In this document: one piece after another, positions 1 through 9,899 of the stretch | How positions within the stretch are numbered: the stretch's first letter is position 1 | How the letters are laid out: the number at the start of each line of letters is the position of its first letter | Source of the DNA: JABDMH01 sp965222645 | Lineage (GTDB): Bacteria > Bacteroidota > Bacteroidia > Chitinophagales > Saprospiraceae | Direction: 5' to 3' | NCBI GenBank assembly: GCA_965222645.1 | Contig: OZ244968.1 | Location: 806,001 to 870,000 of the forward strand | DNA: 64,000 nucleotides | Notes under the pieces: generated by a model | The model's input: the letters and a program-made list of their open reading frames with translations, nothing else | Told to the model about the DNA's origin: nothing | Databases searched by the model: none | Translations under genes and position numbers: made by a program

Positions 1-138
1 TACCGTTGCCCCAATCAGACTTTCGCCATTACTGGCATCGCGCACATATCCACTAAAGGTATATTCCGGCTGAGCCCAGGACAAGGAAACGGTCATACAC
101 ATCAGTGTAGCCAGGAGCAACTGCTTCAAAATCTTCAA
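1..138 (-). CDS. TonB-dependent receptor, N-terminal part (runs off window)
   Basis: Only the first 46 codons are in the window; the gene continues beyond base 1. The reverse strand reads a signal peptide (KILKQLLLATLMCMTVSLSWAQ) followed by FSGYVRDASNGESLIGATV, the opening of the carboxypeptidase-regulatory-like domain that precedes the plug and barrel in many Bacteroidota TonB-dependent receptors. The start is placed at TTG 138 because an in-frame TAA lies seven codons upstream and the lysine-rich n-region is then kept; TTG 129 or an ATG further in are alternatives. The product would be an outer-membrane receptor for siderophores, glycans or similar ligands; the substrate cannot be told. 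Confidence 0.65.
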   Translation of the reverse strand, partial: MKILKQLLLATLMCMTVSLSWAQPEYTFSGYVRDASNGESLIGATV

Positions 139-172
139 TTTTTTCGGTTTTGACCTTTATCTAACGAACAGG

Positions 173-397
173 TCAAAAGATTTGTTCTTGTTTATCGACT
201 AGTGGGAGCAGACTATAGACAAGGTTGTTCATATCATTGCCAGTTTGCAGTTTGAGATTGTGGACCGGCTTGATCTGCCATTCAGATCTCCATAAGTGAG
301 CCACTCTGGTAATCATCTCCGGAGAATTGGATTTCAGATGTTCTTTCGATATTTTTGGATCATTATCGAAAAATCGGTAGTGGGTACGATCCGCCAT
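173..397 (-). CDS. Small hypothetical protein, 74 aa
   Basis: An ATG-started reading frame lies 34 bp upstream of the TonB receptor on the same strand, in the divergent gap before the large + strand gene. The product is hydrophilic, with no signal peptide, membrane segment or motif that I recognise. Spacing and orientation would allow co-transcription with the receptor, but nothing else supports it as a gene, and it could be chance. Confidence 0.3.
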   Translation of the reverse strand: MADRTHYRFFDNDPKISKEHLKSNSPEMITRVAHLWRSEWQIKPVHNLKLQTGNDMNNLVYSLLPLVDKQEQIF

Positions 398-464
398 TTC
401 GTTTAGCTCTATGGCTTAATTGCTACAGTACCCTTTCACATACTATTAAAGCACAGCACGAACT

Positions 465-3400
465 ATGGCGGTAAAACGCACATTTGGATTGGAAAAAAAG
501 GGATTAGTCGCAGATGAATCAAAAATCATCCAATATATCTATCTCAAGCTTGCGGCCCTTGGATTTACGGATTACAAACGAGAGGATATCTCCCAGTTTC
601 TGGATATTGCTGAGCCCCTCCTCAATAATTACAAGGAAAAAGCAAGGTTGCTTTCCAGTCACCTTTCTCCTATTGGGAGCCGGATTCAGGCCTATTTTGA
701 TGAGTTGCTCAAAGACATTCCCGGGACTGATCATATAACACTTCCGGAACATCCCTTCCTCCTGGACCGACACGGCCTTGCCAGAATTTTGTCACTACCG
801 GCCGATGGAGACAAGTTTGAGACGAACATCGTCAACTCTTACCGTACCACTCAAGGGATCCTGAACAATCCCAAGGAAGACCGCCGTACGACCAAGGGTG
901 TCTTTCACGTATGTGAGGGCGGGTTGCCGATTCCCCATGACAAGAAAGCGGTCCCAAAGATCACCTTTGCCCGCCTGTTGGATGCGGCCATGCAGCCCCC
1001 GGACGAACTGCTCACCCTGCCATTTACTGCAGGCTTTGAACAGCAGGCCAAATTGTTTGTGGGACTGTTGCTCAGACCAATTGTTGTACCAGAAGTGCCG
1101 GGGGTGATGAAGGAAAAGTCAATGGAAATTAGGTTTTTTGCCCCGGGAAGCCTGGTGAGTAACTTAGATTTTGTGGAATCGATCTTTGGAAATGCCGGCG
1201 ATCCTCACCTCCCGGAAAACGATGCAGCCCTGGATGCTGAATCCTGGACAGGACATACCGGTTGTGTTATCCTGGCACCACACCTGATTAATTTAAGAAA
1301 AAAAGACCTGGGTCTGCCACACATCGATGATGCAACAGAGCGTCAGATCAAAGATGGCATGTGCTGGGAGGATCCGGGAGAAAAATATAACGACGGAGGC
1401 GCATTCAAAGTCACGTCACGCGACGAGCGCGGTGTGATTGTTACACTAATAGCTGATAATTATTACGGCTATTGTAAAAAGGAAGTCAAAACCCAAATCA
1501 GTTTCTCGGCCAATCTCTTCGGATTGTGTGAAGAAGAACACGCCGGCGGTGCAATTGCTTTTCCGAGTTATGACCTGGGAGAAGAATTTCAGAGTGAAGA
1601 TACTTTGCGGGATAATGCGACAACTTTTTCACAAGTGGTGGATCGCTATCGTGATTTGATGGATCTGCAATCTGAGGGATATGGGGTTGATAAGAAATTT
1701 CCCAATGTGCTCTATCTACCCGAGACCGCACATTTTAAGTTATTAAGTCAGACTATTCAATGGGAGTCAGATGGACGAGAGAAGAAGTTGCGCCTGCTCC
1801 CAAACAAGCATTACGTTTTACCTTCCGGCATAAAGGTTGAAATGAGAAAACACATCGATGGATCTGAATACAGGCTCATCGGATCTATGCCGGAAGGAAC
1901 GCTATGTCACAAACCCTGCACGGTTTCCGGAGGTGGAAAATCAGAAATTTCCAAGTCAATTCAAGATGCCATGATTCAAGGGCCGGTGATTATCGCAGAC
2001 ATTCAACGGGATTTCGAGGCGGTCGAAAGAATAATGAGTCAGGATTTTTCGAAAAGATGGAATAAACCCTTTAAATCTCCACGAGCCAGTAGACCTATAT
2101 TAAGTAAAGAGAGATCACTGGGATCTGTCATTAAGTTATTTACGCCCTCAGATGATTATTCTGCAGAATACAACACATGGCTAGCGGATATACCTCAAAG
2201 AATAAAGGATCTCATCTATGTAATAAAAAGAAATTATGAAGAACAATGGGGCAAGGAATGGCAGCAGTATTTTTCTGTTGATCAGATAAACGGAACACCC
2301 GGAAACGAATTAAAATTTAACAATAGAAAATTACAATCCTTTTATTTGAGATTAGGGCGTGACACAGATTTATCCTGGCGCATTTTCCAGCTTCGCAGTG
2401 ATTTTGCAGCAGCTGAAAAAGTTCAGTCTGAAGATGATATCACTGCTTCGATTGTCGTAAATACAAATATACTGGATAACCTAAATTCAGACTATAACAA
2501 TCCAAGTGTAAAATTTGTAAAAAATTGCGAAGCCAGGCTTTTCCAACGACCGGATGACTGTATCCATAAAGGATATGACAAGCAGGCAGAGAGTGATCTG
2601 TCAAGTGGAGATGTTTTTATTTCCAATTTTGAACCCCTTACACGTACGGAAGTTACAGATATTAAAGAGGACACCATTGGATTTGAAAATTATACACAAC
2701 CTGTAAAAAAATTGATTAATAATTTTTTAGAAACAGGTCGACCCAAGTACCTGGTGGTGCCGTCTGAGCCCCGTATTGTAAATGGAAAACCATCTAAAAA
2801 TCCCAGGTATCTGCAGATCAGGCCCGATCTGGTGCATCCTGACGCAAAATATCTTTCCAGGATAAGGACAAGATTTAGCAGGGGCATTCCCTTAGACAAA
2901 CATTTATACCAACCGGTCAATGCCGTACTACCCGGACGGAGAAATAATCCTGCAGATCCGGAAAACAACGTGCCACCACTTGCGGTTTACAACCCGATTC
3001 ACTATCAGGAATTGCCCGAATTATTTATCGACTTCATTGCGAGCATCACCGGAAAATCACCTTCTACGACGGGATTTGGTTCGGAAGGTGCGCTTACCAA
3101 GGGTCCCTTTAACGCCCTCCTCCCAGCTGCTGATCTTAACAATGCATTCCTATCTTATATACTTACCGATTATTCCGGCTTCTCGAGTGCAGCAGGGTAC
3201 ATCGGGCCAAAATATAGAATGGACCATGATATCAGTTTATTGATTCCCGAACTTTGGTGCAGAATGAAAGTCGAAGAGAGAGAGCCTTCCTACCTTATTG
3301 CAAATAAATATTTGGAAAAAGTTCAGGATTTCGATTACAACGGCCGGAAAATAAATGCGAGTTTATTGGGCTACCGGATTACCCGAAAATTTGTACATCA

Positions 3401-3959
3401 TTTTTTCGGTAGAATTTTTAGTAATCCGGATGCTGTTCTTACCGATGAGATGCTTGCCCCGGAAACACAAGACCTGGATACATTTGTCGCATCCATTGAC
3501 AATTTGACTCTCACTCAAAAACGGGTGGCCGAAGGCTACCTGACCGATGGAACTATCGAAGCCCTATGTCCTCCCTTAAAAGCCCTGGTCCGGATCATGA
3601 TCGATGGTCACTTCGAAGGAAAGAATAGGCATGATGCGGAGATTCGAAGACTGTTTACCCGGGAATACGTACTACAAAGTGCCTGGTATCGTGATCGACT
3701 ATTTGAAAAGCAAAAACGTGACATTCAACTTTGGAGAAAAAACATTAATTATTTAGAAGAATTTCTGAAGAAAAAGAATTTTGAAGAGGCTGCCGTAAAA
3801 TTTGAGATTCCTCAACGACTGGAAAAAGCCAAACGTCGACTCATCGAGGTAAGGGAAACACAATATATCGATCGGCTTCAGGGTACCCTTGGTGCCGATC
3901 CGCTGCGTCCAATCGAAGAGCCACACCATGCTGAATTAGAGACGTCGCGCAGTGAATAA
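465..3959 (+). CDS. Large cytosolic enzyme resembling PPi-dependent PEP carboxykinase, 1164 aa
   Basis: There is no signal peptide or membrane segment, so this is a cytosolic protein. Visible landmarks are a Tyr/Lys-rich block YYGYCKKEVKTQIS near residue 332, followed by EEEHAGGAIAFPSYD, and a glycine-rich phosphate-loop-like GGGKSEISKS at 489-498. The C-terminal quarter is basic and helical. Length (about 1160 aa) and these blocks fit my memory of the pyrophosphate-type phosphoenolpyruvate carboxykinases described in Entamoeba and Propionibacterium, which interconvert oxaloacetate + PPi and PEP + CO2 + Pi; such genes are usually labelled hypothetical. This is recognition by size and motif, not by alignment. 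The start is the ATG at 465; the next gene follows 30 bp downstream, so co-transcription is possible. The alternative is an unrelated large protein of unknown function. Confidence 0.55.
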   Translation: MAVKRTFGLEKKGLVADESKIIQYIYLKLAALGFTDYKREDISQFLDIAEPLLNNYKEKARLLSSHLSPIGSRIQAYFDELLKDIPGTDHITLPEHPFLLDRHGLARILSLPADGDKFETNIVNSYRTTQGILNNPKEDRRTTKGVFHVCEGGLPIPHDKKAVPKITFARLLDAAMQPPDELLTLPFTAGFEQQAKLFVGLLLRPIVVPEVPGVMKEKSMEIRFFAPGSLVSNLDFVESIFGNAGDPHLPENDAALDAESWTGHTGCVILAPHLINLRKKDLGLPHIDDATERQIKDGMCWEDPGEKYNDGGAFKVTSRDERGVIVTLIADNYYGYCKKEVKTQISFSANLFGLCEEEHAGGAIAFPSYDLGEEFQSEDTLRDNATTFSQVVDRYRDLMDLQSEGYGVDKKFPNVLYLPETAHFKLLSQTIQWESDGREKKLRLLPNKHYVLPSGIKVEMRKHIDGSEYRLIGSMPEGTLCHKPCTVSGGGKSEISKSIQDAMIQGPVIIADIQRDFEAVERIMSQDFSKRWNKPFKSPRASRPILSKERSLGSVIKLFTPSDDYSAEYNTWLADIPQRIKDLIYVIKRNYEEQWGKEWQQYFSVDQINGTPGNELKFNNRKLQSFYLRLGRDTDLSWRIFQLRSDFAAAEKVQSEDDITASIVVNTNILDNLNSDYNNPSVKFVKNCEARLFQRPDDCIHKGYDKQAESDLSSGDVFISNFEPLTRTEVTDIKEDTIGFENYTQPVKKLINNFLETGRPKYLVVPSEPRIVNGKPSKNPRYLQIRPDLVHPDAKYLSRIRTRFSRGIPLDKHLYQPVNAVLPGRRNNPADPENNVPPLAVYNPIHYQELPELFIDFIASITGKSPSTTGFGSEGALTKGPFNALLPAADLNNAFLSYILTDYSGFSSAAGYIGPKYRMDHDISLLIPELWCRMKVEEREPSYLIANKYLEKVQDFDYNGRKINASLLGYRITRKFVHHFFGRIFSNPDAVLTDEMLAPETQDLDTFVASIDNLTLTQKRVAEGYLTDGTIEALCPPLKALVRIMIDGHFEGKNRHDAEIRRLFTREYVLQSAWYRDRLFEKQKRDIQLWRKNINYLEEFLKKKNFEEAAVKFEIPQRLEKAKRRLIEVRETQYIDRLQGTLGADPLRPIEEPHHAELETSRSE

Positions 3960-3989
3960 AGGGATAACCACTGATTTGAAAGTAGAATT

Positions 3990-5939
3990 ATGAAGACTAG
4001 ATTACTCTATCTGACATTTGTCACATCGCTTTTTTGGATAAGTGTTCCAGGTCAAAAACTGGCAACATTGACCGTGGATGCCGGTGACTTTAATCGATAC
4101 AATACAGTGGTATGCGCCAGTTTGGAAGGCCTGACCCTAGGGCTCGAAAGCAACGATTTGGAAATCCGGGAGCTTGCTCATGGAGAATTTATCGTGCGAC
4201 AGTCTCAACTGGAAGGTGGCATCCGAAATACCTTATGGTGGGTAATGCCTGGAGAAACCTCACCCTATCAAAAAAGAATTTTTGAACTTTGGAAAATTCC
4301 GAAACAAAATACTTCGTCAAGGACACTTACCATCGAAAATAATGGAAAGGCACTCACCGTGAAGTCAAAGCAAAAAAGGGTTTTATCTTATCAATACAGA
4401 AAACCCGGAGTGCCGGCAGGTGTGGATCCCGTTTTTGACAGGGCTGGATATATTCATCCGTTGTGGACGCCTGAGGGTGAAATTCTAACCCGCATACAGC
4501 CACCTGATCACTATCATCATTACGGGATTTGGAATCCCTGGACCTCTACAGAATTTAGAGGCCAGGAAGTGGATTTTTGGAATCTCATAAAAAAACAGGG
4601 TCGTGTAGACGTGACAGGAGTACCCTCGTATTCAGCCGGACAAGTTTATGCAGAAGTGAGAGCTCGTCACGATCATATCGCAATCACGGACACCATTAAA
4701 AACCTGGGAACTCCAGCACTCAACGAAGACCTCAATATCCGTATCTGGGACAATTTTTCCGATAAGTGGCAAATCGATTTTACATCGCAATTATCTACAG
4801 CTACGGAGGAACCCCTGATAATAAAAGAATATCGCTACCAGGGATTTGGTTGGAGAGGAAAGCCGGAATGGAATGATAAGAATGTCACATTGCTCACTTC
4901 TGAGGGAAAAGATAAGGAAACGGGAAACGCAACACGTGCCCGGTGGTGTGACGTAAATGGACCATCAGGCAGTGGCACTTCGGGCATATTATTTCTTACA
5001 CATCCGGGCAATTACAATTATCCGGAGCTTTTGCGCATATGGCCCACAGGTAGCAATGAGGGAAAAGAAAATGTTTTTGTCAATTTTAATCCCACACAGG
5101 ATCGGGACTGGACATTGGAAGCTCAGCAATCCAATACCCTAAAATACAGGATGATTGTTTACGATGGAGAGATCACTAATAGCAAAAGAGAAATGTATTG
5201 GAATGATTTTGCTCATCCACCCAAGGTGAGTGTACGTCGGGCAAATTCTCTGACCGGAAAGAAAATCCTTGTTTATACAAAAAATGGGGAGGGATTTGTA
5301 CACGACAACATCGCCAATAGTGTAAGAGCGCTAAAAAAGCTAGGGCGTGAAAATGGATTTTTGGTAGATGCCACCGATAGTGCGTCTATTTTTACATCTC
5401 CGGATTTGGATACATACGACGCCATTGTATTTTCCAACACAAACAATAAGACTTTTGATAATGAACGACAAAAGGTTGCTTTTCAGGAATACATCCGCAG
5501 TGGTAAAGGTTTTGTGGGTATTCATTCAGCTACAGGATCTGAGCGCTCCTGGCCCTGGTATTGGAAATTAGTGGGAGGTAAATTTGTGCGTCACCCCAGG
5601 TTTCAGCGGTTTGAAGTAGAAGTAATTGATAAAAATCATCCTTCCACCGATTTTCTTCCCGACGTATGGGTGCGCGAGGATGAATGTTATTTCATAAATA
5701 AATTAAATCCCGCCAATCACATTCTCCTGGCAGCCCGGCTTCCCGATATCGTGGATGAGAAAAAAGTAGAGTACCCGGGAGACACTTTTGGCGAATATGT
5801 ACCCCTTTCCTGGTGTCACGAATTTGATGGAGGAAGACAGTGGTACACCGCTCTCGGACATGCAATCGAACATTATGACGACCCAACCTTTATGCGACAT
5901 ATCCTGGGTGGCATCGAGTGGGTGACCAGGCGCGAATAA
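3990..5939 (+). CDS. Secreted PmoA-like (DUF6807) / ThuA fusion protein
   Basis: A signal peptide (about residues 1-22, ending VPGQ) is followed by a PmoA-like DUF6807 domain (about 60-395) with the typical GYIHPLWTPEGE and PPDHYHHYGIW blocks, then a ThuA-type domain (about 424-648) beginning KKILVYTKNGEGFVHDN and containing GFVGIHSATG. ThuA domains have a class I glutamine amidotransferase-like fold and occur widely in Bacteroidota proteins for sugar use; the DUF6807 family was named after a methane-oxidation gene but is not a methane monooxygenase. The product is probably periplasmic or exported and acts in carbohydrate turnover, together with the oxidoreductase 61 bp downstream. The exact reaction is unknown. 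Domain identity is firm, function is not. Confidence 0.8.
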   Translation: MKTRLLYLTFVTSLFWISVPGQKLATLTVDAGDFNRYNTVVCASLEGLTLGLESNDLEIRELAHGEFIVRQSQLEGGIRNTLWWVMPGETSPYQKRIFELWKIPKQNTSSRTLTIENNGKALTVKSKQKRVLSYQYRKPGVPAGVDPVFDRAGYIHPLWTPEGEILTRIQPPDHYHHYGIWNPWTSTEFRGQEVDFWNLIKKQGRVDVTGVPSYSAGQVYAEVRARHDHIAITDTIKNLGTPALNEDLNIRIWDNFSDKWQIDFTSQLSTATEEPLIIKEYRYQGFGWRGKPEWNDKNVTLLTSEGKDKETGNATRARWCDVNGPSGSGTSGILFLTHPGNYNYPELLRIWPTGSNEGKENVFVNFNPTQDRDWTLEAQQSNTLKYRMIVYDGEITNSKREMYWNDFAHPPKVSVRRANSLTGKKILVYTKNGEGFVHDNIANSVRALKKLGRENGFLVDATDSASIFTSPDLDTYDAIVFSNTNNKTFDNERQKVAFQEYIRSGKGFVGIHSATGSERSWPWYWKLVGGKFVRHPRFQRFEVEVIDKNHPSTDFLPDVWVREDECYFINKLNPANHILLAARLPDIVDEKKVEYPGDTFGEYVPLSWCHEFDGGRQWYTALGHAIEHYDDPTFMRHILGGIEWVTRRE

Positions 5940-6000
5940 AAAACTGCATCCCGATATCACTTAATTAAACAATCGAAATAAATCGAAGCAAAGAAAAAAC

Positions 6001-7404
6001 ATGGATCGAAGAAAATACATTAAGAAAACGGCAATAGGGATTACGGGAATGATTGCAGTACCCACTATTGTACCCTCCACAGTTTTCGGCAAAAATGCTC
6101 CCAGCAATAAAGTAAATATCGGTCAGATCGGATTTGGTCGGATAGCAATGGGGCACGATTTACCAGGCACCATGCAATACGATATAGCTCGGGTAGTCGC
6201 TGTTGCTGATGTCGATAATAAGAGGGCAAAAGAAGGGAAAGCGTTTGTCGAAAAATATTACAATGAGAAGAAGGACAGCAGCCAATACGTGGATGTCAAA
6301 ACTTACCAGGACTATCGGCAAATGCTAGACGACACAGAAATCGATGCGGTGATCATAAGCACACCGGATCATTGGCACGCACAGCCAGCTATTGAGGCCG
6401 CATTGGCAGGCAAAGATATTTACTTGCAGAAACCCACCTCCCTTACAATCACAGAAGGCCGGGCGCTCAGTGATGTCATAAGACTTACGGGCCGGATATT
6501 GCAGGTAGGGACACAACAAAGGTCATCACCACAGTTTAGAATTGCGGCGGAGCTGGTGCGAAACGGGCGTATCGGCAAGCTGCATACGGTGCGTATCGGT
6601 CTTCCCGGTGATCCGGCAGGGCCGGAGGTGCCCGAAATGCCAATTCCCAAAAATCTAGATTACGATATGTGGTTGGGCTCTACGCCTGAGGTTTATTATA
6701 CAGAGACGAGGGTACATCCTCAGCATGATTATTCGAGACCGGGATGGCTCCGTTGTGAGCAGTTTGGTGCCGGCATGATTACCGGATGGGGACAACATCA
6801 CATCGACAGTGCACATTGGGGTATGAATATGGAGTATACTGGTCCGGTCGAGGTACAGGCGTTGGCTGAGTTTCCAAAAGACGGACTATGGGATGTGCAC
6901 GGCGATTTCATGGTCAAGTCAAAGTATGAAAATGGAGTGACCATGATTATTAGCGGTGGTTATACCAACGGCATTCGGTATGAAGGTACAGATGGATGGA
7001 TATTTGTGAGCCGGGGAGAATATCGGGCTACGGCAAGTGATCCCGAGTCCAAGAAGGAAAGTGCGAAGGCCCTTGATGCCAGTGATCCCAAAATATTGAC
7101 ATCAAAAATTGGTGACGATGAAACTCATCTGTATGTCAGTGAGGAGCACCACGGTAACTGGCTGGACTGTATTCAGTCGCGCCGCGAACCCATATGCACC
7201 GCTGAGGTGGGTCATCGTACGTGCACTGTTTGCCTGATTAGCCACATTGCTATGAAGCTCGATCGCAAATTGCACTGGGATGCGGCAAATGAACGCTTTA
7301 AAGGCGACGACGAAGCAAATGCGATGCTTAGTAGGGTGCAGCGCGCACCATGGGGCCATACATATGTAAAGGGTATAGAGAAAATCTTGATGAGTAAGAC
7401 TTGA
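6001..7404 (+). CDS. Gfo/Idh/MocA-family oxidoreductase with Tat-like signal
   Basis: The N-terminus MDRRKYIKKTAIGITG looks like a twin-arginine signal, as in many exported Bacteroidota members of this family. A Rossmann NAD(P) site follows (VNIGQIGFGRIAMG from about residue 38), then STPDHWHAQPAIEAALAGKD and LQKPTSLT near 143, which corresponds to the usual EKP motif with Gln replacing Glu. A C-terminal dimerisation/substrate domain (WGQHHIDSAHWG) completes the fold. It probably oxidises or epimerises a sugar or cyclitol derivative in the periplasm. Its position right after the PmoA/ThuA gene fits a small sugar-processing operon. The substrate is not predictable. Confidence 0.85.
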   Translation: MDRRKYIKKTAIGITGMIAVPTIVPSTVFGKNAPSNKVNIGQIGFGRIAMGHDLPGTMQYDIARVVAVADVDNKRAKEGKAFVEKYYNEKKDSSQYVDVKTYQDYRQMLDDTEIDAVIISTPDHWHAQPAIEAALAGKDIYLQKPTSLTITEGRALSDVIRLTGRILQVGTQQRSSPQFRIAAELVRNGRIGKLHTVRIGLPGDPAGPEVPEMPIPKNLDYDMWLGSTPEVYYTETRVHPQHDYSRPGWLRCEQFGAGMITGWGQHHIDSAHWGMNMEYTGPVEVQALAEFPKDGLWDVHGDFMVKSKYENGVTMIISGGYTNGIRYEGTDGWIFVSRGEYRATASDPESKKESAKALDASDPKILTSKIGDDETHLYVSEEHHGNWLDCIQSRREPICTAEVGHRTCTVCLISHIAMKLDRKLHWDAANERFKGDDEANAMLSRVQRAPWGHTYVKGIEKILMSKT

Positions 7405-7530
7405 TTTTGTGAAAAGTGACAATGCTTTGTATTCTTAAGGGGGATTCTGGGATAAGCAAGCTCGGTGCAAAAAACGGATCTCCTTGGTAGTGAATACCAA
7501 TCCGAACGGGTTTGTCAATCGCTCACCAAA

Positions 7531-8466
7531 TCAAATTTTTACTACTCTCCGCCAAAGGAACTGCCCCTGGACATTTATTTGAAGAAAATACAGTCCGGGA
7601 GTCAGGTCAGCTAGCTGGACTTGATTATTATATACCTCCAGCTTTGTCACTTTTTTTCCACCTGGGCCAAATACAGTCACTCCGGACAAGACATCCTCTG
7701 TTCGAATGTTTAGAATATCCGTAGTTGGATTGGGATACATTTCAATACTGCCTTTGCCAATGGATCTTACACTACTTGCCAGTAGTGCATCACAGGGAAG
7801 GTCACTAGTTTGCCAGAAAAAATTGCTGTCACTATAGCACCGTATACCCTCATAAGGACAATAGTACGCATCGCACAGAATCTGATTAATGGGTCTAAAA
7901 GCATTCAAATTGCCAATCTTGAAATAGTTCCAACCAAATACCTGGTATGCAAAAAACTCGTTTTCGATCTGTTGTGTATGATAGGCGCGCATCTCTTCCC
8001 CCTCGATAATGACCATTTTCACGGAATCAACAACTAATTCAATCATCACGGTGTCCTTGAAATCCGCAAAAAATCTGGGTTCAAAATAGATGACGTATTT
8101 ATCTCCCTCCTTCAAGGTGTAATCGTAGAGTAACCTAAAATCACTATGTTCCCAGGAATAGATCCTCCAGTTATCCTGGTAGAGAATAATCTCGTTGTAG
8201 ATCCAGGTGGTATCTAAGGTGACCAATGTCTCGATAAGTACCTTAGCTATTTTATTATCCAGCAATGTATCCCGGTCATAATGTACTTTAAAATAGGGAT
8301 GATGTCCTGGCACCTGATGTTGTGGCTCGTGAAAAGCATCTGTAGAATTATAATGCCATGTGGCACCTGGTGGACAAAATTCAGGAGCACTTTCCTGTCC
8401 AACTATATGCAGCACGATTATAAAAGACAATGAGAATAATACAGAACAACGAAATAGTTTCTTCAT
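7531..8466 (-). CDS. Secreted protein with T9SS type A sorting domain
   Basis: The signal peptide (about 1-22, ending HIVGQ) is followed by a region of about 205 residues with several Cys (CDAYYCPYEGIRCY) that I do not recognise. The C-terminal 75 residues are a classic type A T9SS sorting domain: IEMYPNPTTDILNI, then LADLTPGLYFLQI and the basic end WRRVVKI. The protein should cross the outer membrane through the type IX system and be anchored or released. It is the last of three secreted-protein genes on this strand, with only 4 bp between it and the one upstream, so it is very likely in the same operon. Confidence 0.8.
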   Translation of the reverse strand: MKKLFRCSVLFSLSFIIVLHIVGQESAPEFCPPGATWHYNSTDAFHEPQHQVPGHHPYFKVHYDRDTLLDNKIAKVLIETLVTLDTTWIYNEIILYQDNWRIYSWEHSDFRLLYDYTLKEGDKYVIYFEPRFFADFKDTVMIELVVDSVKMVIIEGEEMRAYHTQQIENEFFAYQVFGWNYFKIGNLNAFRPINQILCDAYYCPYEGIRCYSDSNFFWQTSDLPCDALLASSVRSIGKGSIEMYPNPTTDILNIRTEDVLSGVTVFGPGGKKVTKLEVYNNQVQLADLTPGLYFLQINVQGQFLWRRVVKI

Positions 8467-8470
8467 TTCA

Positions 8471-9895
8471 CTATTTTAAAAGGTGAATTGTACCCTGCTT
8501 TTCAAATGTTCGCTTTGTCAGTTTGTCTTTAAAAATGGCTGAATAAATAAATACACCGGGATGGAGGTTGGAGGCATTCCAAGATGCTGTAGCGTTTTCT
8601 TTGAGATCATAAACAAGCTGGCTGTAAAGACTGTATATTTTGAATTCTTCAATGTCAATGTGATCTGCCACATAAACTTCAAAAAAATCATTAATGCCAT
8701 CGCCATTGGGCGAAAAAGCATTGGGAATATAAAAATCCTTATATTCTTCAAAACAGCCGTCGATATTCCGCGTAACATCAATATTTAGAGGAGATCGAAA
8801 TCCTTGCGAATAGATGCCCACATATATAATATATGAAGGTTTTGGCTGAGTAAAAATAAGTTTCAGATCATTTATCCAATTACTAATCAGAGCATCATCC
8901 CAGCTTTGATCGTTTTTCCATATATATTGACCTTTTTCATTCGCATGCATATCAGCTCCCACAACAATTATTCCTGTTGTTGTGGATAGGCTAATGCTAT
9001 CAATGTTGTAGCACTTTTTTATTTGGAGTCGAAGGAAATTAGACAATGTATCAGAACAATCTGCAAAAATCGACACTGTGTGATTGCCGTACAAGTCATG
9101 GCTTATATGATTTCCCTCCAAGTTAAGCAATCTTTTTGGTTGCTCATACAGAGAAGTCATTCCACCTAAGATTCCGTCCTTGATGACACAAAGAGTGTCA
9201 TAGTCACTTTCCCCTTTCATGAACCTCATCACGATAGTAGAGTCTTCATCAGCACGAAAACCATAGATGGAGCCATGCTCGCAATCCCGAAACACGGAAG
9301 TGATACCAAAAAAGGCATCTCTAATTGGCACGTCTACAGACCATACTAGCTCTTGATTAATGGGGTTGTGCAAACCCACGTAATGAAAAAAACGACTGTA
9401 ATTGAGGAGATAAGTGCGATACCATCCCATATCTCCTCCGTAGTATGGTAGAAAACCATAGAACAGCTCTGGCTTTCCAATAATTTCTCGTTCAAGTAAA
9501 TCATAGGTATAGAATCCATGGGTTCCCAGATATATAGTACCATCGTGACTAGTAGCAATAGACAACCACTCGCCCAACTGCTTATCAGTTATCAAAGAAT
9601 CCACCACCTCGACATCACCGGTGGAAGAATCAATGTGCATCAGGTGTGTTCCATTAACTGCGAGAATTTTGCCTTCTCTATCCAGTGTTATCCCGCTTAT
9701 AAATGATTCCTCCTCCTTAAAATGAGGTGGAAATTTCGCAGTAAATAGATAGGCACTTTCACAACTTACAGGATCGAAAGAATTAAAATCACCAACACCA
9801 TTAGAATATAAAATCGTGGGTTGCCCAAATAAACAGGCAACCCAAAAGAAACAAATAGTTATTACAGAAAATAAGGCAAAAAATATATGCTCCAT
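8471..9895 (-). CDS. Secreted protein with gliding-associated (type B) C-terminal domain
   Basis: The hydrophobic N-terminus (about 1-25, ending CLFGQ) is an export signal. The middle 350 residues alternate short strands with repeats such as GTIYLGTHGFYTYD and look like a beta-propeller, but no specific family is clear. The last 90 residues are the gliding motility-associated C-terminal domain used as a type B T9SS sorting signal: IPNAFSPNGDGINDFFEV, then YSLYSQLVYD and HPGVFIYSAIF. It lies between a metalloprotease and a type A cargo gene with gaps of 4 bp on each side, so all three are probably co-transcribed. The function is unknown; a cell-surface or secreted structural role is likely. 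Confidence 0.8.
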   Translation of the reverse strand: MEHIFFALFSVITICFFWVACLFGQPTILYSNGVGDFNSFDPVSCESAYLFTAKFPPHFKEEESFISGITLDREGKILAVNGTHLMHIDSSTGDVEVVDSLITDKQLGEWLSIATSHDGTIYLGTHGFYTYDLLEREIIGKPELFYGFLPYYGGDMGWYRTYLLNYSRFFHYVGLHNPINQELVWSVDVPIRDAFFGITSVFRDCEHGSIYGFRADEDSTIVMRFMKGESDYDTLCVIKDGILGGMTSLYEQPKRLLNLEGNHISHDLYGNHTVSIFADCSDTLSNFLRLQIKKCYNIDSISLSTTTGIIVVGADMHANEKGQYIWKNDQSWDDALISNWINDLKLIFTQPKPSYIIYVGIYSQGFRSPLNIDVTRNIDGCFEEYKDFYIPNAFSPNGDGINDFFEVYVADHIDIEEFKIYSLYSQLVYDLKENATASWNASNLHPGVFIYSAIFKDKLTKRTFEKQGTIHLLK

Positions 9896-9899
9896 TACT

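Noticed and set aside
3990..5939. PmoA as a methane monooxygenase subunit
   Set aside because: The PmoA-like name of DUF6807 is historical; the protein is a soluble exported fusion with no membrane oxygenase features.
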